This document shows, one piece after another, positions 42,876 to 52,500 of a stretch of DNA of 64,000 nt. Source of the DNA: JBBIOU01 sp037443205 (GTDB taxonomy: Bacteria; Bacteroidota; Bacteroidia; Flavobacteriales_D; UBA2798); assembly GCA_037443205.1 (NCBI GenBank), contig JBBIOU010000018.1:1-64000 (forward strand), given 5' to 3'. A program made the translations under genes and the position numbers. The first letter of the stretch is position 1; each line of letters opens with the position of its first letter. The notes below the pieces were generated by a model. The model did not search any database. It had not been told where the DNA came from and saw nothing but the letters and a program-made list of their open reading frames with translations.

Positions 42876-43874
42876 TTGGTTAAAATTGCTCATATATCAC
42901 TCGGAGAATTTCCGTTGTTGCTGGCCCCCATGGAAGATGTCAGCGATCCGCCTTTTCGTGCTTTGTGCAAAGAAGCCGGAGCAGATTTAATGTTTACCGA
43001 ATTTATTTCCTCGGAAGGTTTGATACGGGATGCCATAAAGAGCAAGCAAAAGCTTGATATTTTTGAATATGAACGCCCCATAGGCATACAAATTTTCGGG
43101 GGCGAAATGGAGCCGATGATACAGGCAGCAAAAATATGCGAAGCCGTTAATCCTGATTTAATAGATATTAATTTTGGCTGTCCGGTAAAAAAAGTTGTAT
43201 GCAAAGATGCAGGTGCCGGCATACTGAAGAACATTCCCAAAATGATAAAACTTACCGAAGCGGTAGTAAAAGCCGTAAAATTGCCGGTAACGGTAAAAAC
43301 ACGCTTAGGCTGGGACGATAACAGCAAACATATTGTTGAAGTAGCCGAACGCCTGCAGGATGTGGGCGTACAGGCACTGAGTATACATGCCCGCACACGC
43401 GTGCAAATGTATAAAGGCAATGCCGATTGGACCTTGATAGGCGAAGTAAAAAACAATCCGCGCATGAAAATTCCTGTATTTGGAAACGGAGATGTGGATA
43501 CCCCGCAAAAAGCATTAGAAATGAAAAATCGTTACGGTGTAGATGGAATTATGATAGGGCGCGCAAGTATAGGCTATCCGTGGATTTTCAGGGAAATCAA
43601 GCATTATTTAAACACCGGTGAAATACTCCCTGTGCCAACCTTAGCAGAAAAAGTAAAAGCAGCCGAAAAACATCTGCAAATGTCTATTCAATGGAAAGGT
43701 GAACGTGTGGGTATTGTAGAAATGCGCAGACATTATACCAATTATTTTAAAAACATACCTCATTTTAAAGATTACAGAAATAAACTGGTAACCTCATTAA
43801 ACAGCAACGAACTATTTGATACATTTCGCGAAATACTCGAAAAATTTTCGAATGAAGAATTGATTAACCAATAA
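42876..43874 (+). CDS. dusB: tRNA-dihydrouridine synthase DusB
   Basis: The start is taken as the TTG at 42876 (MVKIAHISLGEFPLLLAPME), which fits the family; a GTG lies one codon upstream. The 332-residue flavoenzyme shows LLLAPMEDVSDPPFRALCKE, DINFGCPVKKVVCKDAGAGI with the catalytic Cys in VCKDAG, and SIHARTRVQMYKGNADW. It reduces uridines in tRNA D-loops using FMN and NADPH. A shared intergenic promoter region links it to the divergent CPBP gene. A dispersed repeat lies just downstream. Confidence 0.94.
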   Translation: MVKIAHISLGEFPLLLAPMEDVSDPPFRALCKEAGADLMFTEFISSEGLIRDAIKSKQKLDIFEYERPIGIQIFGGEMEPMIQAAKICEAVNPDLIDINFGCPVKKVVCKDAGAGILKNIPKMIKLTEAVVKAVKLPVTVKTRLGWDDNSKHIVEVAERLQDVGVQALSIHARTRVQMYKGNADWTLIGEVKNNPRMKIPVFGNGDVDTPQKALEMKNRYGVDGIMIGRASIGYPWIFREIKHYLNTGEILPVPTLAEKVKAAEKHLQMSIQWKGERVGIVEMRRHYTNYFKNIPHFKDYRNKLVTSLNSNELFDTFREILEKFSNEELINQ

Positions 43875-43883
43875 TTATTTTAT

Positions 43884-44027
43884 TAACCCAAATTCAGCAT
43901 TAGAAATTTGAAATAAATCCAAATTTTCCGCCAGAGGCGTACTGAGTGTGTTGAGTGTTGTGTGGGATTTGGGTTATCCGTCATCAGGCGAACATTACGC
44001 ATGCTAATGCGTAATGTGGGATTAAAC
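43884..44027 (-). repeat. Dispersed intergenic repeat, copy B (inverted)
   Basis: Reverse complement of the element at 34780-34922. It has a perfect 11-bp stem (ACATTACGCAT / ATGCGTAATGT, 43992-44017, loop GCTA) and an outer pair TAACCCAAAT (43884-43893) / ATTTGGGTTA (43967-43976). It lies between dusB and the TonB receptor gene. Confidence 0.85.
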
Positions 44028-44049
44028 AATTATCCTGTAAGGTTATTAA

Positions 44050-46446
44050 TCAAAAATCTATCCTGTAATAAAACAGAGGTAAAAACCCAAGTTGATAATT
44101 TTCGCTGAAATTTTCGCCCGTACCAAATGGGTTAGGTGAATAACTGAGAGTTAATATATTTTTGGTGTTAAGTACATTTACCAAATCGAGTGCAATTTCG
44201 TGACTTACTTTTTTGGCATTAATCTTATAGTTGATTTTAAAATCTAAACGGAAATATGGTCTGAACTGGCGTGTGTTATAGCCTTCGTCCAGCCAAACGA
44301 GTTCGCGCTGAAAGTTAGATGCCGCTGTATCAACATATCCGTATCGTCTGCCGCCTGCCGTAGTAACTTTTAAACCAAAAGCCAGGATATTTTTTTCTTT
44401 AATTTTAAATTCTTTGCCCGATAAAAAATTCACAATATAGTTTCCATTATAATCAGTGTTACGTTCTATGCCATCGCTACCTTTATATTTGGCATCATAT
44501 AAACTTGCCGTAAACAAAAAGAAAAAACTTTTATTAAAGAATTTTTCAAGTGTTAACTCAACACCATAATTAGTTCCCGTACCGGTATTTTGTAAACTAT
44601 CCGGAAAAAAACGTGCAAAACCCGAGCCCATATTAGTCATAGAAAAGGCCGATGGTCTGATGGTTACCGGTATGTTGTATAAATGTTGGTAATAGGTTTC
44701 GAGTTTCATGCGCGTAGTTGCATTAAAGGCACGGTCGTAGCCTAATACCAAATGAGCACTTTTAGTAAAGTCCATATTGCGGTTGTGATAAATTTTTTGC
44801 TTGGCACTATCGGTTAAATGATAAAAATAGGTATAGTAAGGTTGTGTTTGCGAATGAATACCTGCGCCAAAATTTAGCGACTGTTTATTATTGATGGTAT
44901 ATTTTACGCCCACACGTGGTTCAAATAAAGAGACGCTGTTGCTGACAGAAAAATACTGCGCATGCATGCCGGTATTAAAGGTCCATTTATCATTTGGCTT
45001 ATATTTCCATTGTATGTATGGTTGTATTAATGTGCCAAACCCCCGATAATCCCAACGTAAACGAAATGCAGTGTGTGCATAGTTTAAAGCACTGTCTAAA
45101 AAATTAAAATAAATACCTTCGGCATTAAAACCATATTTAATAACATGGTGTTTATTAATTTTAGTATTTATATTAAATGCCATCGGAATTTTATTCATGA
45201 TAAAACGATAGGCTTGTAGTTGATAAATGCTGTCAATAATCCAGGTGGTATCAGGAGCAAGATGCCTTGCCACAAAGTTGTGCAGTGATTTTTGTTGTTC
45301 GTGCGATGTGGCTATCGTAAATTTTAATAAAGATTTTTCATTGATAATTTTAGTATAGCTTGTTCCTACAACTGCCATGCGTGTATTAAAGTATTGGTCG
45401 CGATCGTCATCGCCATAAAAATCGGTTGCCGGTTTTATTTGTTCTGATATTTTTATGGCAATGCCACTCATACCTGAAATAGCAAATACTGAAAAATTGC
45501 TGTTTTTCTTTCCGGGAAAATTTAATTTAAAAGTTAAATCCTGATATTGAGGTACTGCATCGGTACCCAGGCTGATACCGATAGCTTTAAAAATAGAAAG
45601 TGTAGAATAGCGATAAACGCCCAGGTAAGAAGAATGTTTTTGCTTATTGATAGGACCTTCGGCCGTGAGTTCTGTGCCTAAGAAACCAAACTGTCCGGTA
45701 AATTCGTGTTTTTCGTTGTTGCCATTGCGCAGTTTTATATCAAACACTGCTGATATGCTGTTACCGTATTCAGCCGGGAAGGCTCCGGTAAAAAAATCGG
45801 AATTTCCCATTACTTTATTATTAAGTATGCTTACCGGCCCGCCTGCCGAGCCGGCTACTGCAAAATGATTGGGGTTGGGTATATCAATTCCTTCCAGGCG
45901 ATAAACTACTGCCAAAGGCGAATTGCCTCTTACCACAATATCGTTGCGCGAATCGTCAGCTCCCTGAACACCTGCAAAATTAGAGGCCATGCGTGCAGGA
46001 TCGCCCCGACTGCCGGCATAGCGCTCGGTTTCTTCAACCGAAAATGTACGAGCACTAACCGTAGCCATTTCATTGTTTAATTCTCCACGCTGCATAGCTG
46101 TTACCACTGCTTCTTCCAATTGTTGCGTACTTTCTTCCATTTCGATGGTAAGGATAACTTCTTTAGCTGACGTTACTATGATATCGGTAATTTTATTTTC
46201 ATAACCTATAAAAGTAAACCGCAAACTTTGCTTACCCAGCGGTATATTTTCCATTCGAAAACGACCGTATGCATCGGTTACGGTTGATTGCTTATGTACA
46301 GTATCGGTAATTAATTTTACATTAACTCCCGGCAAGGGCATAGCGGTTTCTTTATCAATTACTGTTCCTCTAACTACCTGCGTTTGCTGGGCAAGTGCTT
46401 TTATAAAAAAACACGTTAGTAATATTATTGTCAAAGTTTGTTTCAT
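44050..46446 (-). CDS. TonB-dependent receptor with CarboxypepD-like domain
   Basis: The ATG at 46446 gives 798 residues with a signal peptide (MKQTLTIILLTCFFIKALAQ). A CarboxypepD-regulatory-like domain (about 24-105, VVRGTVIDKETAMPLPGVNV) is followed by the plug (DIVVRGNSPLAVVYRLEGID, FPAEYGNSISAVFDI) and a beta barrel ending FYYRIDF with a terminal Phe. It imports an unknown ligand; no SusD-like partner is present, which argues against a standard glycan Sus system. It starts one base after the previous gene's stop, and the ExbB/ExbD operon upstream can energise it. Confidence 0.9.
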   Translation of the reverse strand: MKQTLTIILLTCFFIKALAQQTQVVRGTVIDKETAMPLPGVNVKLITDTVHKQSTVTDAYGRFRMENIPLGKQSLRFTFIGYENKITDIIVTSAKEVILTIEMEESTQQLEEAVVTAMQRGELNNEMATVSARTFSVEETERYAGSRGDPARMASNFAGVQGADDSRNDIVVRGNSPLAVVYRLEGIDIPNPNHFAVAGSAGGPVSILNNKVMGNSDFFTGAFPAEYGNSISAVFDIKLRNGNNEKHEFTGQFGFLGTELTAEGPINKQKHSSYLGVYRYSTLSIFKAIGISLGTDAVPQYQDLTFKLNFPGKKNSNFSVFAISGMSGIAIKISEQIKPATDFYGDDDRDQYFNTRMAVVGTSYTKIINEKSLLKFTIATSHEQQKSLHNFVARHLAPDTTWIIDSIYQLQAYRFIMNKIPMAFNINTKINKHHVIKYGFNAEGIYFNFLDSALNYAHTAFRLRWDYRGFGTLIQPYIQWKYKPNDKWTFNTGMHAQYFSVSNSVSLFEPRVGVKYTINNKQSLNFGAGIHSQTQPYYTYFYHLTDSAKQKIYHNRNMDFTKSAHLVLGYDRAFNATTRMKLETYYQHLYNIPVTIRPSAFSMTNMGSGFARFFPDSLQNTGTGTNYGVELTLEKFFNKSFFFLFTASLYDAKYKGSDGIERNTDYNGNYIVNFLSGKEFKIKEKNILAFGLKVTTAGGRRYGYVDTAASNFQRELVWLDEGYNTRQFRPYFRLDFKINYKINAKKVSHEIALDLVNVLNTKNILTLSYSPNPFGTGENFSENYQLGFLPLFYYRIDF

Positions 46447-46447
46447 A

Positions 46448-47275
46448 TCAAAAATAAAAATTATCAATTAAATATTCAGCAATGATTTTATCATCTTGAC
46501 CGTTGTAAAATTTTACCTGATGCTTTTTTCTGTCGGCATGGGTAATTATTTCCCAATTTCGGGCATTTTTATCAGAAATGGTAGCTTGTGCAATCATGTT
46601 TCCGGTGTTAGCGTCAAAAAATGTTAAGGTAATAGTTGTGTTTGAATTTTTAATCTGATGATGTTTTGTATAATGTGCTATGAGCATATTGTCTTGAAAA
46701 ATATTATCACCTTTGATATAAACAGGAGCATGGCGATTTCTTGTTATGTGAACAGTTGAAGTGTAATTATTTTCTTCAGTAGTGCAGGGCTGACTGTATT
46801 TGGCAGATATTGTGTTTCCGTGTATTTGCAGTAACTTTTTTTCCGACTCGTTGTTTAGCTCGTTATTTGTAATCAGATTGTTTTCTACAATAAAATTTTT
46901 AAGTCTTGAGGTATTAATTTCCAATTCACAAGTTTTTCCGCTTTGTATAAAAACCACCAAAAAATAATATTTTTTTTCCGTATGCCCGTTGTCGTTAGTT
47001 ACTTGTGTATTAACGCTTTCTCTTTTAAAATAAACTAATTCTTTACCTTGCAAAGAACTTAATACATAATCAAAAACAAAAGGTGATTTTTTTATTTTTT
47101 TTAATACTGCATACGCTTGTCCATGGTTAAAGACAGTATCATTACTGATGATTACTTTGTTTTTTTTGCGCGATATTTCAATTTTTTTAAGATGCTTGTA
47201 ATATTGTTTGTCCTGCAATTGAGCAGCGACATTTATCCATCCCAAAGTTAGTATCAAAAATCCGATGATATACTG
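46448..47275 (-). CDS. Exported hypothetical protein upstream of the TonB receptor
   Basis: The start at 47275 gives 275 residues with a signal peptide (MQYIIGFLILTLGWINVAAQ). The mature part is mixed alpha/beta and Lys/Asn/Thr-rich (KNKVIISNDTVFNHGQAYAV, SSLQGKELVYFKRESVNTQV). I do not recognise a family. Its stop is one base from the TonB receptor ATG, so both are made from one messenger, and a role in the same uptake or sensing process is likely but unproven. Confidence 0.65.
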   Translation of the reverse strand, partial: QYIIGFLILTLGWINVAAQLQDKQYYKHLKKIEISRKKNKVIISNDTVFNHGQAYAVLKKIKKSPFVFDYVLSSLQGKELVYFKRESVNTQVTNDNGHTEKKYYFLVVFIQSGKTCELEINTSRLKNFIVENNLITNNELNNESEKKLLQIHGNTISAKYSQPCTTEENNYTSTVHITRNRHAPVYIKGDNIFQDNMLIAHYTKHHQIKNSNTTITLTFFDANTGNMIAQATISDKNARNWEIITHADRKKHQVKFYNGQDDKIIAEYLIDNFYF

Positions 47276-47314
47276 CATAAGTAAGGATAACAAAATGCAT
47301 AAAATTATAAAAAA

Positions 47315-47808
47315 TTACTTAGTGGGTATAATTTTTTTTAGTTTTTCGAGCATATCAAATACCGCAGGACAAACAAAAGTATTTTTATAGATTAAATCTA
47401 AAATCTGATGTACTTTTTTCGTTGGGTGTGCGGATACTCTCTGCAGGCATTGGGTCTATGTTCATAAATACTGCAAGTATTATCGTGTTGCAAAAAGGGG
47501 CAAGGAGAGTTTTTTAAAACATAATCCTTGTCTTCATCTATGCATAAGAATTTTTCGGTAAAGTGTGCCGGTCGCATTTTTAAATATTTTGCGGCTCGTT
47601 CAATATCCCGCTCATAAAAAATAGGGCTTGTGGTTTTGCAGCAATTGGCACAACTCAGGCAAGAGGTATATTCAAAAACTTCTTCATGCAATTGACTCAT
47701 GGTTTTGTCTAAGTTTTTGGGGACATTGCGTTTTAAGTGTGCCAAAAATTTTTTATTGTGCACAGAAACGTTTAATGCCTTTTGTTGAATATGTAAAGTT
47801 TTATCCAT
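47315..47808 (-). CDS. YkgJ-type cysteine-cluster protein, reading frame split at an A6 run
   Basis: The uninterrupted frame (47398-47808, 136 residues) has the CxxCxxCC cluster CLSCANCCKTT (Cys 50, 53, 56, 57) and CPFLQHDNTCSIYEHRPNAC (Cys 103, 112, 122), as in YkgJ-family putative Zn or Fe-S proteins, but it stops at TAG soon after YPHTQRKKYIRF. The -1 frame entered at A_AAA_AAG (complement of 47413-47419) reads on for 32 residues (VHQILDLIYKNTFVCPAVFD, then MLEKLKKIIPTK) to a TAA at 47315, restoring the C-terminus and a further Cys that I recall in relatives. The heptamer is in the correct phase for programmed -1 slippage. A sequencing error or a recent indel is equally possible. Confidence 0.75.
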
Positions 47809-47988
47809 TTATATAATTAAAAAAATATCATTTGGGGTGTGCATACTGCCAATATTATTTGCGGGCGTTAACACAAGCATTGTACTGTTTTCCATGCCGT
47901 ATTTGTAATTAAAATTGATTAAATGAATCGAAAATAGTGTTTACAAAGTAATGGTTTTTTAATACATTTACGGCATAAAAAACACTTA

Positions 47989-49524
47989 ATGGCAATTGTA
48001 GGCAGTATATTGCAGGAAATTTTAAAAATTAAAAAGCGCATACGTAAGTCAACCATTGTATATGATGAACGGCTACAAGAAAAAACCTTAAAAAAGCTGC
48101 TTACTTTTTCGCGCAATACCAAATTTGGTTATGCATATGATTTTAAGGGAATACTGCGTTCGGATGACGTAATGCGTGTATTTCAGCGAAAAGTACCTAT
48201 CTATGATTACAATAAAATTTTTGATCAATGGTGGCATCGAACATTAGCCGGAGAAGAGGATGTTTGCTGGCCGGGTAAAACAAAATATTTTGCATTAACC
48301 TCGGGCACTACCGATTCGGCAAGTAAACGTGTACCGGTAACCAAAGAAATGTTAAAAGCGATACGCAAAGTAAGTGTAAGGCAAATGCTTACTATACCGG
48401 ATTTAAACCTGCCGCCCGAATTTTATACCAAACATTTGTTGTTGCTGGGGGGCTCTACCAAACTTACCAAAATTAAAGCCGGTTTTGAAGGAGACCTAAG
48501 CGGCATAACCCAACATACTTTACCGGCATGGGTATTACGTTTTTATAAACCCGGTAAAAAATTAGCCGCCATTAAAGACTGGAATCAAAAAATACATGCT
48601 ATCGCCAAAGAGGCTCACCGTTGGGATGTAGCTATTGCATGTGGTGTTCCTGCCTGGTATCAATTATTATTTAATGAAATCTTAAAAGAACAAAATATAA
48701 AAAACATACACGAGATTTGGCCTAACTTTAAAATATTTGTTCATGGTGGTGTATCTTTTGACCCCTATCGCGAATCTTTTAAAAAATATTTGGGTAAGGA
48801 CATCTATTATCTCGACACCTATCTTGCTTCCGAAGGTTTTTTAGCATTTCAAAGTGCCGACAATAAACACGGTATGCAGTTGGTATTAGACAACTGGATA
48901 TTTTTTGAGTTTATTCCCTTTAATGAAAATAATTTTTCATCCGAAGGGCAACTTAAAGAAAACCCTGAAGTATTACTGCTTACCGAAGTAAAAGAAAATG
49001 TAGATTACGCACTTATTATTTCTACCTGTTCGGGAGCATGGCGATATATGATAGGTGATACCGTTCGTTTTACCGACCTTAAAAATTTTGAGATTATTAT
49101 CAGCGGTCGCACCAAACATTTTTTAAGTTTATGTGGCGAACATCTATCTGTAGATAACATGAATCAGGCATTGCATAAAGTGTCTAAAGAAATGGGCTTT
49201 GAAGCCAATGAATACACAGTTGCAGGTATTCCTTATGCAGGAAGTTTTGCACACACCTGGTATATTGGCACCAATAAAGATATTAATAATGAAACATTAA
49301 AAATAAAACTTGATAATTATCTGAAAGAACTGAATGATGATTACGCCACTGAAAGAAAACATGCCTTAAAAGAAATATTTGTACAAACGATACCGACTGA
49401 ATTATTTTATGCTTTTATGGAAAAAAGAGGAAAACTGGGTGGTCAAAATAAATTTCCGAGAGTTATAAAAAGTAATATGTTGGTAGAATGGCAAAATTTT
49501 ATTGAACAGGCAATGGCAAAATAA
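47989..49524 (+). CDS. GH3 auxin-responsive-promoter family protein (acyl-adenylating)
   Basis: A 511-residue protein of the GH3 superfamily, which adenylates carboxylic acids and joins them to amino acids. The N-terminal region has FALTSGTTDSASKRVPVTKE, the ATP-binding serine/threonine motif. The middle has FVHGGVSFDPYRESF and YLDTYLASEGFLAFQ, and later GDTVRFTDLKNFEIIISGRT. Bacterial GH3 substrates are largely unknown. The gene stands alone and is convergent with the cyclase sensor gene five bases away. Confidence 0.9.
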   Translation: MAIVGSILQEILKIKKRIRKSTIVYDERLQEKTLKKLLTFSRNTKFGYAYDFKGILRSDDVMRVFQRKVPIYDYNKIFDQWWHRTLAGEEDVCWPGKTKYFALTSGTTDSASKRVPVTKEMLKAIRKVSVRQMLTIPDLNLPPEFYTKHLLLLGGSTKLTKIKAGFEGDLSGITQHTLPAWVLRFYKPGKKLAAIKDWNQKIHAIAKEAHRWDVAIACGVPAWYQLLFNEILKEQNIKNIHEIWPNFKIFVHGGVSFDPYRESFKKYLGKDIYYLDTYLASEGFLAFQSADNKHGMQLVLDNWIFFEFIPFNENNFSSEGQLKENPEVLLLTEVKENVDYALIISTCSGAWRYMIGDTVRFTDLKNFEIIISGRTKHFLSLCGEHLSVDNMNQALHKVSKEMGFEANEYTVAGIPYAGSFAHTWYIGTNKDINNETLKIKLDNYLKELNDDYATERKHALKEIFVQTIPTELFYAFMEKRGKLGGQNKFPRVIKSNMLVEWQNFIEQAMAK

Positions 49525-49529
49525 TATTT

Positions 49530-52500
49530 CTACTCATCATCATACTTACCTTTTAGTCTTTCTTCTATTTCTTTAAGATGTTTCATCTTTTTTTCTTGTC
49601 TTAATTTAATGGCTGATTGTGTAAAGTACTTATGCATATTAAAAAACTTAACCTGCATTTCATCCCATTGTCTTTTAGAAGATACTATGCCTCTTTCGGT
49701 AAGTTCCATTCTAAGTGTTTCGGAAATTGCGTGGAAATCATCTCTACCCAAATAATCTAAGTCTGCATCGCAAATAATTTGTTGTAAATGTGTTTTAGGA
49801 TTATGGGGTATGATGGTGGCATAAATTAACTCGGCCACTTGTTCTACTTGCTCAGGGGTATAACCATATTTAGGCATAATTTCCTGAGCCATACGTATAC
49901 CAATGGGTTCGTTTTTAGCGTATTGTTCTACAAAACCGGCATCGTGGTAAGTGGCGGCTGATTTTAATATAAACATTTGCTCATCAGTAATACCTTCCAT
50001 CAGCGCCAATCTTTCGGCTGCCTCTATCACATCGTAGGTATGATGAATACCGTGATAATATAAATTGTCGGGCAGCCTTTCCTGTAAGATTTTCATGATA
50101 TGGCGCTCGGCTTTTTTGTAGTTTATACTGCTGTATAGATATAAATCAACATATTTCCAGAATTTTTCATTGGGTATCAAACCTTCTCCGTTAACCGATA
50201 GTTCGGGTTTAATACGCTCTACATAATACATATCTACTTCGCCTTTATTTTTTGCGGCAATTTTACCTCTGTAGGTAAATTCAAAATATGGTTCAACTAA
50301 TTCAAATGTATTACCGCTGATATTTATTTTGCCCGGCTCGGCCGAAGTTTCCATGCGCTGAGCAACGTTAACGCTATTGCCCCAGATATCGTAGGCAAAG
50401 CGTTTGGTACCAATTACACCGGCAATAATTTCTCCGGTATTAATACCTATGCGCAAATCCCAATGTTTGTCGTTTGGGTAGTTTTGTTTCAGTTCGCGCA
50501 TGTAATGCTGAATTTCGAGTGCTGCCAGAACTGTATCAATAGGATTGCTTTTACTGCGTATAGGCACACCACCGGCACACATATAGGCATCTCCGATGGT
50601 TTTTATTTTTTCCAGGTTGTGTTTTTGTATTATTTCATCGAATTTGATAAAATACGAATCGAGTTGCGCTACCAGATCGGCAGGCCTCATGCTTTCGGCA
50701 ATTTTAGTAAAACTCACAAAATCGGTAAACATGATGGTTACCTGCCTGTAGCTTCTGGCCGAAGCTTTTCCGCGCAATTTTAATTCTTCTGCGGTTTCTT
50801 CGGGAAGTATGTTCAACAAGAGTTTTTCTACTTTGTTTTTTTCTTCTTCGATTATTTTTTTCTGTTTTTCTATTTCTTCTTTTTGCAGCATTACTTCCTG
50901 GGTGCGTTCTCTTACTTCTTTGGCTAATTTTAAACGATGCGATTTGATATTGTATAACCGGATTTGATAAATGCCAAATACCAGCAAACATAAAAAGAAT
51001 ATGCCTATACTTCTGAACCACCAGGTATGCCAGAAAGGTGGCGAAATAATGATTTCTATTTGTGCAGGAGCAACCGACCATACTCCATCACTGTTAGCCC
51101 CAAATACTTTAAAAACATAATTGCCATAAGGTATGCGGTTGTAGCTTGCTTCGCGGGTGTTTGCTGCCATGATGTAAGACTCATCTAATCCTTCCATCAT
51201 GTATTTATAAGTATTATTAGCCGCATTGGAATAATGCAACGCGGCAAATTCAATGGTAATGCTGTTTTCGCGGTAGCCCAGTTTAAGTTTGGGCGATACC
51301 GAAACATGGGTGGTAACCTTATCATCGCTGTAGTTAATGTGTTTGCCAAACAATTTGATGTCGGTAATAACTACTTGAGGAGGTTTTGTATTGATGATAA
51401 TATCCTGGGGATAAAAAGCATTTAGTCCGTTAATACCGCCAAAAAATAGCTCTCCCTGATTGTTTTTAAAATAGGCTCCTACATTAAACTCATTGCTTTG
51501 TATGCCATCGCGTTCTAAATAATTATTAAACTGTTGTGAGGATAGGTTAAATCTGGATAGGCCTAAGTTCGTACTCATCCACAAATTATTTTTATCATCT
51601 CCCAATACGCCATAAACCGAATTATTTGGCAAGCCGTCTTTTTCGGTATAAATTCTTACTTTTTGTGTAGTAGTATTAAATTGTATTAAACCGCTGCCGT
51701 AAGTGCCCAACCATAAATTACCTGCATTATCTTCCCAAATGGATGTAATAATAATATTTTCTTGGCCCGAGCCTGACGAAATAACCTCGGCATAACTTTT
51801 AAAAGCAATTTTATCTTTTTGGCTGTAATCTATCAAAACCAATCCCGCACCATCGCAACCCGCCCAAAGATTACCGCTTTTATCTACGTATAAGGTTCGT
51901 ACAACATTCGAAGGCAAACTTTCAGGATTATCTTCATCGTGCTGAAAAAAAATAAATTTGTTTTTTTGTTTATCTATTCTGCTTAATCCTTCTTTACTTC
52001 CTACCCAAATATACCCTTGAGTGTCTTGAATGATTTTATATACACGGTTGTCATTAAAGTTATTGTTGTTTTTTCTAAATACTACCGGTTCATAGTAGGC
52101 TGTGGTAAAATCTTCAGCGGGTTTTAGTTTAAATAATCCGTCCATGGCTCCTACCCATATAATATTTTCATTGTCTATGAATAATGATAGCACACTGTTG
52201 TTGTTAAGACTGTTCTTGTTATGAGCAATGCGGTTATAACGGTTATATAGGTTGTTTTTTCTATCAACGCGGGTAACACCTTCGCGTGTACCCACATACA
52301 ATATTCCGTTTTTATCTTGTACAATAGCCCATACATTTTTATCATTTAAACTATTGCTGTTAAGAGGATTGAAGTTAATGTGATCAAAACCTTGTTTTAC
52401 GGGGTCAAATTTTGATATACCGCTTTGTGTGGCTATCCAGATACAACCGCTTTTATCTTCAAAAATATTTTGTATAATGTCATCCGACAAACTAAAGGGA

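Noticed and set aside
43252..43515. Leftward frames opposite dusB (also 42890-43465)
   Set aside because: They are complementary-frame shadows of dusB with no recognisable motif.
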